DNA of 13,106 nucleotides from Podila epigama (taxonomy: Eukaryota; Mortierellomycota; Mortierellomycetes; Mortierellales; Mortierellaceae). Of the stretch, positions 1 through 9,000 are shown piece after piece. Below the pieces are notes generated by a model. It searched no databases and was not told where the DNA came from. It was given only the letters and a program-made list of their open reading frames with translations. The translations under genes and the position numbers were made by a program. The first letter of the stretch is position 1; the number at the start of each line of letters is the position of its first letter. The stretch is taken from positions 1 through 13,106 of the forward strand of contig JAAAVE010000057.1 of the NCBI GenBank assembly GCA_015679605.1, read 5' to 3'.

Positions 1-238
1 TTTTTTTTTTTTTTTTTTCTTTTCTTTTCTTTTTCGTCTTTCTTTTACTTTCAAACTTTTCCATTCATTCATTCTCACGTATATATTGTACACTTTACAT
101 TATACACTTTGCAATTTTATGTGCTATCGTGTCTGTTTATATCTTTCTTTTTGGTGTTTTCAAATAATTTAATATCAAGATTTTATTTCATTCTTGACAA
201 CCTCGACAAACATATATATATATATATATATATCTGGA
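1..238 (+). promoter_or_regulatory. upstream region and 5' leader of the F-box/RCC1 gene
   Basis: No gene is supported here. The stretch begins with an 18-base T run and a T/C-rich tract. It then has a TATA-like run at 80-86, about 150 bp before the chosen ATG, and a (TA)n tract at about 211-232 immediately upstream of the ATG. A small open frame with its own ATG (119-172, 17 codons plus stop) lies in the presumed leader. The T/C-rich tract is typical of fungal promoters. Which element sets the transcription start cannot be seen from sequence alone. Confidence 0.4.
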
Positions 239-3200
239 ATGGTAATAGCAAGCACGATGGATACAGAGACAGCAAAGGGAACCATGAGTGGACATGATGC
301 AACTACAGTTTCAAAGCGTCCACCACTGGAAACTAGTACACAACTACGAGGACAAGAAGGAGAACAGGTGCAAGAAAAGACTGTCAAAGGTGCCGAGGGA
401 CAATTGATTCCCATACAACAACAACAACAACAACAACAACAACACCTCAACAAGAAACAAGATGCAACAAAGAAAAAGACATTCAACAGCCTACCATTAG
501 AAGTGTTGGTGGGTGAGATTCTGAGTCTTTTGGAGACACGCGATGTGAGTGCGATAGCACGGACGAGTCGATATTTTTATGGATTGACAAGGATGGATTA
601 TCTATGGCAGAAAAAGTTTTTCCGAGAGTTTGATGAGCGATGGAGGATGAGGAGAATACCTAGTCATACGGTGTTGTTGTTGCATCAACAGTATGGATGG
701 AAACGGTTGTATCAAGCCATGTGTCAAGTAGAAGTTTATACCTGGGGTAAACAAAGGATTTGGATATTTTTTTTTTTAATTCCTGTGTAAGCGTAAAAAA
801 AAAAAAAAAAAAATGTGTACCGTTTATTTCATTCGCTCACATTCATTCATACACACTTTTCATAAAAAAAAAAAATTTCATAGGATGCAATGCAGATAGT
901 AGATTGGGGTATGGACGAACACCCAAAAAATTTTACGAGAGTCTTCCGAAACGGATACGACTGTTAGATGGCGTTGGCATTGTAAAGTTGGCACCGACAG
1001 GATGGGGGTGTCATGCTTTGGATAAACAAGGCAATATCTGGGCATGGGGGCGTAAGTTTCTCTTTCTTTTGTTGCTGTTGCTGTTGCTGTTGTTGTTGGT
1101 GGCGGCGGTGGTGTCGTTTCATATCATTCACTTATCTTAAAAAAATATCCATACCTTGTCTCATGTCTCTTATGTAGGTATCATGGAATCAAATGGTGTA
1201 TGCTCAGATGCGGTGCCGAGGATGTTAAAACGACCCAAGAACGTGGTGGACATTGTGGCAGGACGGCAGGTTGTGATGGCAAAGGACGACCAAGGGCAGG
1301 TCTGGCAATGGTGTCGCGAGAATAAGGCTGTGGAGGTGACTTTTGCTATGTCAACTACTTTGACGACACATAGATCATCAACATCAACATCAACATCAAC
1401 ATCAACAAGAAGAGCAACTACAACACCGAGGTCAGAAGCAGATGCGCATATTCAAGGACATTCACGGAACAACGACCCAATTGTTCGAATGGCAGCAGGA
1501 TGGGACATTTGTGCAGCGCTCACTCGCTCGGGTAAACTATTTGCATGGCGTCCTCCACAATCCGCCGATGCACGATTCCAACATCGGATTCATGTCGAGC
1601 ATTGCACAGAGCTGTGTGAACAAGGCATGTTTGGGTGGGAAGCCGCTCACAGGGACGGAGACCGCTTTGTAGAGATAGCGGCAGGGACAGATTATATCAT
1701 CACGGTGAGCGACCAAGGCAAAGTGTTTATCTTTCGTCGATTGGATTCACCACATTACAACGAAGATGTTTTACCGAGTCGACAAGAGTTTCACGATGCA
1801 TACTTTTTCAACACTCAAGATGGCGGAGGCATTAGTAGTAGCGTTCATTCAAATGGTGGGACAGCTCACATTTACCCTTGGCTACCGCCATTCCGGACAG
1901 TACCCAAGGTCCCATTGGATCCACACGCGCCAGTGGATAGGATTGTGATTGAGACGATGTTGGAGGGATCCATGCAGGAGCGAGTGGTTGAGATTCGGGG
2001 TCCTATTCTAGGACAAGGGTTGTATCTTCCCGTCTTTACTGAAGCATTGTCTCAAACAGTGACCAGGACTTATGAGGAAACTGAGCATCAGAGACGATAT
2101 TATCGACGACAAAGTGTCCATGGTGGTGGTGGTCATGGTGGTGGTCATAGTAGATCCACGAATGAGACTAGCAACAAGTCATCGATAAGCACCAATGGCA
2201 AGGAAGAAATCTTGACCCGAGATGGAGACCAAGATGGAAATAGAGAAGGAGATCGAGAAGGAAGCCGAGCCCGACAACATCCTCCACATCGACGACATTC
2301 AAATAACAAGGGGGACATTTTAGTAGAGCCACCAATCCCACCCGTTTCCATCTCGGCGACCCTATCCTATCCGACGGTAGTCTCAGCCAACTTTCGTCAT
2401 TTTTCATTGCACCACCGGTCGGGTAAAGTCTTGCTGGGAAGAGAGGATGTTCAGGCTGAGACAAGGCCGGTGGTCATGTCTGGTCTGTTGTCGAATGCGA
2501 TTCAGCTCGAGTTTGGAGATCATCACCAAGGACTGTTGACAGAGGATGGGCAATTACGGACTTGGGGCAGGTTTTCGGAGGGTGCGTTAGGGTTAGGGGA
2601 TTTGATGGTCGATTGTGCAGTGCCGACGGTGGTCGAGGGCGCCTTGAAGGGTAAATATGTGGTTCAGGTGGGGATGGCAGGATGGCAAAGCGCATGTCTA
2701 GCCATTGACTTGAGTGACGAGAAAGTGCAGCCGTATCCGTCTTTGGAGGACTATCAGCGTCAGAAGGAGAAACAGGAGCAGGAGCGCGAGCGAGCAGAGG
2801 ACAATGGATATGCTTGTTGTGGATTTGGCAGTGGCCATGGAGGAGGCACTATTGGAAGCGAGGAAAGTAAAAGCAGCATCAGCAGCATCAACAATGGTAG
2901 CAATTGTAGTCGTAGCGACCAGAGTAGCGATGGTGCCAGAGATGTAGTGGGCACTGGCGATGAATGGTTGTCAGGCCCAAGCCATGTTGGCATGTCAGTG
3001 TCATCTACGGGGCCGGTCTCTTGTAGAATGCCAAGCATCTTGTCAGTCGAGGCTCCAGAATCTGTGCCACAGACCATGTTGCAGCAGCCACAGTTGTATC
3101 CTTCATGCACGACATCGTGCTCACTCCTGGTCAGTCCGCACAGCCACGCTTACCGTCCACACGATGGCGATAGATCGGGCCTGGTCCGAGCTCCGCTGCG

Positions 3201-3522
3201 GAGGCGGAGTCTGTCGCATGTGGGGCGACAAGATCATGACGAGGCGCGCTCGGAACAAGAAGATGTTTCCTCAATGCAGCAGCACGAGCAGCAGCAGCAG
3301 CAGCAACAACAGGGACGGATGTATCGGCGGATGCCAGTTCTGGCCCTGACGAGGTTGAACCCAAAGTTGGACATGTATGTCCCCATTGGTGAACGACAAC
3401 AAGTGCAAGAACAGGAGCAAGAACAGGAGCAAGAACAGGAGCAAGAACAGGAGCAAGAACATTACCACTATCCTGTGTCGATGGATAATCTCACGGGTCA
3501 TTTCAACAACATTGGTCTATAA
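239..3522 (+). CDS. F-box and RCC1-repeat protein, Saf1-like SCF substrate adaptor (3 exons)
   Basis: Exons 239-746, 884-1051 and 1178-3522 join to 3021 nt, or 1006 residues. The start is the ATG at 239; the frame is open further upstream only through TA repeats. Residues 60-68 are nine Gln. Residues 84-130 are an F-box (SLPLEVL start, conserved Trp near its end), which in this family binds Skp1. RCC1-type repeats follow: a first W-G strand at 165-169, then units near 201-225, 247-271, 326-350, 389-411, 625-648, 666-689 and 719-737, each ending in a 'G-x-v-x-x-W-G'-like strand. Low-complexity inserts separate units (272-325, with Ser-Thr repeats; 412-624, His/Gly/Arg-rich). The tail 740-1006 looks disordered and carries poly-Gln (about 928-938) and Glu-Gln repeats (970-985). 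F-box plus RCC1 repeats is the layout of yeast Saf1, which recruits a substrate to SCF ubiquitin ligase. The role here is inferred and the substrate is unknown. This protein is considerably longer than Saf1 because of the inserts and tail. Confidence 0.85.
747..883 (+). other. intron 1 of the F-box/RCC1 gene
   Basis: GTAAAC...TAG, 137 bp, phase 1. It is supported by an in-frame stop inside it and by the join rebuilding a W-G-C-N RCC1 strand. It contains an 18-base A run and other A/T homopolymers. Confidence 0.85.
1052..1177 (+). other. intron 2 of the F-box/RCC1 gene
   Basis: GTAAGT...TAG, 126 bp, phase 1. The join restores Trp-Gly-Arg-Ile at the end of an RCC1 unit. The frame read through the intron stops at 1138-1140. 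The intron is rich in TTG/CTG triplets. Confidence 0.85.
3409..3456 (+). repeat. coding minisatellite, 4 x 12 bp (Glu-Gln-Glu-Gln)
   Basis: Four identical copies of GAACAGGAGCAA lie head to tail in the tail of the F-box/RCC1 gene and encode residues 970-985. The unit is a multiple of three, so copy-number change keeps the frame. Confidence 0.95.
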
Positions 3523-3840
3523 CTCTTTTTAACGCTGTAACCGTTGGATAAAACGCATACAAAATGTAACATTATAATAATATAAATCACGATAATTCGT
3601 AATAAATATCCTACTTTGAACAATGTTCACTCGCGTTTCTTTCTTTTTCGCTTTTCACACACACATACGTTCACACACACACACACACATAAACAAACAA
3701 GACACGACTGGAAACACTTCCCACGATACAAACACATTCACATTCACATTCACCCACCCATGCGCATTCACATTCAACCCTCCATTTCAGGCACAAGTCG
3801 AGGTCTGACATGTGCCTTCATTCCCCCTGCGCAGCGCCGC
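3523..3840 (+). promoter_or_regulatory. intergenic region before the CoA-transferase
   Basis: The first third is the A/T-rich 3' end of the preceding gene. From about 3630 the strand becomes T/C- then C/A-rich, with a (CA)9 tract at 3672-3689 and three CATTCA hexamers at 3735-3752. The CoA-transferase frame stays open through this region, with an in-frame ATG at 3760, but the composition looks like leader rather than coding sequence. No clear TATA box is seen. Confidence 0.4.
3601..3606 (+). terminator. AATAAA polyadenylation signal of the F-box/RCC1 gene
   Basis: A canonical AATAAA lies 79 bp after the TAA stop, at the end of an A/T-rich stretch. The next gene begins within about 240 bp, so the 3' UTR must be short. 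Confidence 0.6.
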
Positions 3841-5714
3841 ATGACTCGCGTTCATATGAATGCACGTCCATTAACTGTGTCGACCCCATGGCCTAGTTCA
3901 CCTCTGGTCAACATGGGTCATAGTCGTTCATTACTGAAGCAAAAAAGACAACAACAAGAAGTGACTATGCGGGCAACGTTTTCGACACAGAGCCAGCGAT
4001 GGAAGGAGGAGGACAACAGTTCGATGAAAATAGGACAGAGTAGAAAGCCGTCACCACCCTCGACTTTACCAGGTCCATTGGAGGGTATCCGGGTCTTGGA
4101 TCTGACTCGGGTTCTTGGTAAAGAAAAAAAAAACGACATTTTGTGTGAATAACAATTGCCAGTTTTTTGTATAGGAGTACATGTATGTCTATGTGTGTGT
4201 GCTAAAGTGAACACTAGCCGTTTTGACATTGAACAATTTTTTCCTGTTTGAATCATAGCGGGACCTTATTGTACACAGTTGTTGGGAGATTTGGGAGCAG
4301 AAGTCATCAAGATCGAGAACCCCAATCGAGGTGATGATACAAGAGCATGGGGACCACCATATGCAGAGATCAAAAGTCAGAGTAGCAGTAACAATAACAG
4401 CAACAATAAGGAAGAAGGAAAACAGCCTACTACTAAAAGTGCAGCCGTCCGAGAGAGCGCTTATTTTCTAGGCGTGAACAGGAACAAAAAGTCAATAACA
4501 GTGAATCTACGATCGGAGGGTGGACGAAAAGTGATTCATGACCTCGTCAAGAAAGTGGATGTGTTGGTCGAGAATTACGTACCTGGAAAGCTGGATGAGA
4601 TGGGTCTTGGATACGAGACCTTGTCAACATTGAACCCAGGACTGATTTACACTTCTATTACTGGTTCGTGGAACGAACGCGGGGGTTTCTTTTTGTTGTT
4701 GACATGCTTGCTCATTGTATCATACTTGTTTTCTTATGGAACAACAACAACAACATGACATGATACTGACTGACATGACGTGATGGTACAAAAACAGGTT
4801 ATGGACAGACGGGACCATACAGGAATCGACCAGGATACGATGTCATGATTGAGGCAGAGGCTGGATTAATGTACATTACAGGGGAAGAGAATGGTTCTCC
4901 TGTCAAGGTCGGCGTGGCTGTTACAGGTAACAACTTGCTTTAAATGCTTGGTATACAAGTAAATATGTAAAGCAATAAAACGAAAACATTGACAAAAAAA
5001 TATATATCCCCCCCTCCCATCACAATAGATCTGACGACAGGACTCTATGCACATGGAGCGATTATGGCGGCACTGTTGGCGAGGATACGCGATGGTCGTG
5101 GGCAGCATATCGATTGTTCTTTATTGGACGCCCAGATTGCGACGTTGGCCAATATTGGGAGCAGTTACTTGATTGCAGGGCAAGAAGCGAAGCGATGGGG
5201 TACTTCGCATCCGTCCATTGTCCCGTACCAGGTGCTGCCAAGTCAAGACTCTCATATTATGATTGGCGCCGGTAACGATGGTCAGTTCAAGATCCTGTGC
5301 AATGTACTTGGACTGGATGAATTGGTGGAGGATATTCGGTTTTTACGCAATGAAGATCGCGTCGCGCATCGCGAAGAGCTGATCGAGTTATTGACTGCAC
5401 GACTGAAGACCAAGAAGAGTGAGGTGTGGCTCAAGGCTTTGGAGGGTCGTGGGATTCCATTTGCACCGATTAATAATATTGCCGAGACGTTTAGGCACCC
5501 GCAGGTGGTTGCTCGTGGCATGATTCATGAGGTCGAACACCCGACTGCAGGCAAGATCAAGCTGACAGGGGTGCCGGTCAAGTATTCGGCCACCAAGGCT
5601 ACCATCCGCACGGCGCCTCCATTATTAGGCCAGCATACGGAGGAGGTGTTGAGTGAACTGTTGGGATATGACGATGAGCAGATCAAAGCGTTGAAGGTGG
5701 AAAAGGCGGTCTAG
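3841..5714 (+). CDS. SUGCT: succinyl-CoA:glutarate CoA-transferase-like protein, CaiB/BaiF family III (4 exons)
   Basis: Exons 3841-4117, 4259-4663, 4798-4926 and 5029-5714 give 1497 nt, 498 residues. The family's opening signature ([12 protein letters not shown], then [11 protein letters not shown]) starts near residue 82 and is rebuilt exactly by the first splice. [29 protein letters not shown] and [10 protein letters not shown] follow. Asp271, in [12 protein letters not shown], matches the catalytic Asp that forms the acyl-anhydride with CoA in this family. EAKRWGT and the C-terminal [12 protein letters not shown] resemble SUGCT more than formyl-CoA transferase. Known role of SUGCT: it moves CoA from succinyl-CoA to glutarate in mitochondrial lysine/tryptophan breakdown. 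The first 39 residues have Arg, Lys and His but no acidic residue, consistent with a mitochondrial presequence. The start is uncertain: in-frame ATGs also lie at 3760, 3856, 3913 and 3967, the last two with A at -3. An Asn/Ser/Lys-rich insert lies at about 130-157. Other acceptors such as hydroxymethylglutarate are possible. Confidence 0.88.
4118..4258 (+). other. intron 1 of the CoA-transferase gene
   Basis: GTAAAG...TAG, 141 bp, phase 1. Splicing creates the Ala codon (G|CG) of the family motif TRVLAGPY. The read-through frame stops within the intron. Confidence 0.9.
4664..4797 (+). other. intron 2 of the CoA-transferase gene
   Basis: GTTCGT...CAG, 134 bp, phase 1. The donor is weak, but the join restores the family motif ITGYGQTGP exactly. 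A TACTGAC branch-point candidate lies at 4764-4770. The read-through frame stops at 4756. Confidence 0.85.
4927..5028 (+). other. intron 3 of the CoA-transferase gene
   Basis: GTAACA...TAG, 102 bp, phase 1. The join makes the GAT codon of the predicted catalytic Asp271 (G|AT). A C-rich tract precedes the acceptor. Confidence 0.88.
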
Positions 5715-5863
5715 AGGCGAAACACGGTCCTTGTCCTTTATTCTTTTATTTTTCATGTTGCTTCAGATGATATACACATTTTTGTAGACATTATTAGATG
5801 GTCATTGTGTGGGTAGATGATACTCAACCTACAATTGGAAACCAACAACGACAATATCAACAT

Positions 5864-5866
5864 CAA

Positions 5867-5898
<32 letters not shown>

Positions 5899-5899
5899 G
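5864..5899 (+). repeat. CAG/CAA trinucleotide tract, 12 units
   Basis: Twelve uninterrupted CAG or CAA triplets (7 CAG in a row at the end) lie in the noncoding convergent spacer; the other strand reads CTG/TTG. Confidence 0.95.
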
Positions 5900-5954
5900 T
5901 TGTCGCACCGATAGCAAATATTAACATTACTTTTTGTCGTTTTCTATTTTTTGT

Positions 5955-5960
5955 TTTAAT
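5955..5960 (-). terminator. ATTAAA polyadenylation signal candidate of the DUF3712-like gene
   Basis: On the minus strand the sequence reads ATTAAA, the common variant signal, about 97 bp after the TGA stop at 6059-6057, followed by an A-rich stretch. Confidence 0.4.
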
Positions 5961-6056
5961 TAGCGAAATCGTAGAATCATTAGCATATTTGTGGAGGAGG
6001 AGGAGGAGGGGAAGAAGAATAGGAAGGAGTAGGAAAAGAGGAGAAAAAAGTCCCTC

Positions 6057-9000
6057 TCAACGCGTGTTTAAGCGCCCACCTCGATTGGGTTGGGGCAACG
6101 GGGCAACGGGGCTAGGAGACACCACTGGTTCCTCTGTCACTGGGACTGAAGGCTGAGGCAAAGGTGAGGGCGAAGGCGAGGGTGAAGGAACAGGCGTGGC
6201 TGAAGGAGCTGGTGAAGGCGAAGGTGCGACCGATGGCGAGGGGGTCACCAACGTTGGCGAAGGCGACAAGACCGGTGGTGAAGGGGCAGGGCCATGCAAA
6301 GACTGGTTCATGTAGGTCTGGATGTTCACAAAGTTGGGTCCCAGAGTCATATCGATATACACGGGTGGAGGGGAAGGGTTATTGGCATCATTGGGGTCCA
6401 TAAAGAGATATTCAGACCACCAGTACTGGGCAGTGAGATCTGGAATGCTGCCTAGAAGGGCTAAGGCCGTCATCTGGATCTGGAGCTTGACTGACGTGCC
6501 ACTGTTGCCATTGTTGACCCAATCGTTCACGGCGACGTCTGTAAAGGCTTCGGGGTTGAACTGAACAGGGAAAGCGACCTCTTTGGTCTCGTAACCATTC
6601 AGGGTGTAGCCGTTGGGTGGGATAAAGTCAAAGATCTTCAACATGCGAACACCTCCGTTCTGCTCGTGGCCCAACAACATGGTCGAAGGGCCAGCCCAAG
6701 GCTCGAGCTCTGTAGAGTCAACTGATAGCACATTGATCTTCATGTTGTAGAATGGGTTTCCGACGGTCGTCTTGGCGAAGCAGATACCATCCGTGACAGA
6801 TGAAGCAGGGCAGTCGAGAGACCACTGGCGGGTGTAGGGCGTCGTGCTCATATTACCAATCAAGAAAGGAGGCAGCTGCAACACCTGGCGCAGATTCTGG
6901 AGACCAGCATCCAACGCAGGGTTGGAGACGGTGCCTTGGAAGGGTCGCAGGTACAAAGTTGTGGGTGTGGGCTCGGTAAACTTGAGCATGAGCTCCTGTC
7001 CAGCTGGAAGGGAGGTATCGACTGTCGTGTCGGCAACCACAGGATTGTCTCCGGGGACGAGGACCAGGTCCTTGATGACAGACACACCACACACAGCCTC
7101 GAGGGTATCATACTGACCGGTAGACAGAGCAAGATCACCAATCTTGAGAGTCAGTTTGGATGGGTTGTGGATGGTGACGAGATTGATGGCACCTTGGTTA
7201 GGAGCGAAGGGCTTCATGGCAATGAGGTTGAGGAACTTGACGTCGGCAAGACCTTGGAGACCATCAAGGTTGGCGACAACGTCAAGTTTGATACCCATGA
7301 CAGGGACAATACCGAGATCACCAAGGTTAAGTTTGGAATTGGCAGTGCCCCGGAGACCGAGGTTGTACTTTGTTGCAAAGTTGAGGTCGTTGATGAACTG
7401 GATATACGTATCATGGGCATCATCATAAATCTTGAGAGGAGCCTCGAGGGTAGTGGTCGAGACAAAGGGTCCCGTAGCATTGGCTTCGGACCATGCAGTC
7501 AAGAGGCGACCGACACGGTTACCGTTCTTGTCGAGAACATCGATATCCTGTTGCAACTCGACAATGGGAGCACCCTTGGCGAAGGGAAGACGAGTCTTGG
7601 CGGTAATGGAGGATGCAGCCATGGGATTCCACACGCACGTCTGGCATGCAAAGTCCATGCTCATGGCATTAATCTCGACAGACTCGATGGGGTCTTCGGG
7701 AAGAGGAGGGAGCTGAGTGTGGAGGCGGAGCTGTTTGATAGCAGCATCAAGCCAGGAAACACCTGGTGCACCCACTCCTTGGGCCTCAAGGTCGGTGAAA
7801 ACGCCAGACACTGCATTGCCAAAGATGGCAGCCAGGTAAGGGACCATGTTTCCGTTGCCAGTGGCGATGGTTGCCTTGAGAACAAAAGTCGAGGTGGAAT
7901 GGGGGATGAGGGTCATATCGTTGGCAATGGCTGGCCCGAGGACCTTGCCATGAGCAATGGTCTCAAAGACGGACTGAGGAATGGTCATACCGATGGTCGA
8001 AGGGTTGGCCAACTCTGAGGCAATTGTCAAATGCATACCGTTTGCATCAACATCATCAATGATGTAGCTGAGAAGCTTCAAACCTGCAAGGCTGTCGAAA
8101 CCATCCAATGTCACAGTCTTGGTCATGCTGACACCAGGAAGGGAGGCACCCATGGCATTCACAACGAGGCCAGTGGTCGCAATGGTCCAGTCAAACTTGG
8201 CGTTGGTCAAGGCGTAGACGGTAAAGTCGGTGTATGCTGCCTTATCAAGGATAGTGAACGCGACACCAGTGAGGTTCAGGACAGCACCCTGATTGGCGAT
8301 GGCGTTGACAGTGGGCATTGACATCGAACCGATAGTCTTGCCTCCAAAAGAGACCGTGACAGGGTTGGGGAACGAAATCTGGGCATCGAGGGGACCAGTC
8401 TTGGCAATCATACCGTTAATATCCGTGGTGAAGCTATCCTCACCTGGGGCCAGGATCTTGATGGAGTCAAAGTTGAGAGTCGAGCCATCGACCAGGAGCT
8501 GGGCAATGGGCGTACCGACAACAGGGATGAGCTTGAGAATGGTCTGGTCGGTGGCAGTGGGGACACCGTTCTGGACATAGGGGATGGTCACCTCATAGTC
8601 TCCAACCTTGACTGTCGTAGTGAGCGTGATGTCGACAGAGAGTCCAGCCATGGCCTTGACAGTAAAATCGGCGACATTGAATCCATCAAAGATGCTAGCA
8701 GGAGGGTTACCGCCAGCTTGGAGTTCCAGCAATCCGTCAAAGGCGGTAGTATCGAGACCATTCAAGACGGCCTGAGCGCGGATCAGAGTGACAAGGTCGT
8801 GAGGGTTCGTATTCATGGCCAGACTTGCGGTCAGTTCACCCTGGCCAACGCCAGGAATGATTGGAGGGGTCGAGAAGGACGCAACGACAGTGCCAAGAGC
8901 GACACCGTTGTAGGTAATAGTTGAATCAATCGACAGAATGGTCATGTCTGGCACGAAGGGGTTGTTAATCTTGACAATAGTCTGGGCAAGACCGTTGACG

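Larger units (their letters stand above)
5715..6056. other. convergent 3' spacer between the CoA-transferase and the DUF3712-like gene
   Basis: These 342 bp lie between two stop codons that face each other, so both 3' UTRs must end or overlap here. No gene is seen. Content: T-rich stretches after 5735, a CAG/CAA tract, and a GGA-triplet run at about 5993-6010. I see no AATAAA for the + strand gene. Confidence 0.6.

Noticed and set aside
175-486. Minus-strand frame with a poly-Cys run
   Set aside because: It is the complement of the CAA repeat that encodes poly-Gln in exon 1 of the F-box gene.
2587-2598. Two telomere-type TTAGGG repeats in tandem, as if interstitial telomere sequence
   Set aside because: They lie in the coding exon and encode the conserved RCC1 motif A-L-G-L-G-D, so protein constraint explains them.
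3623-3808. 61-residue frame starting at ATG 3623 as an alternative first exon of the CoA-transferase
   Set aside because: It is composed of CA/CATTCA repeats and ends in a stop. I found no GT donor in a phase that would join it to the CoA-transferase frame at the CAG at 3788-3790.
6936-8018. 360-residue open frame on the plus strand opposite the giant gene
   Set aside because: It is a shadow of the C-rich-codon coding strand. It matches no family I know and the minus-strand frame has clear repeat and motif structure.
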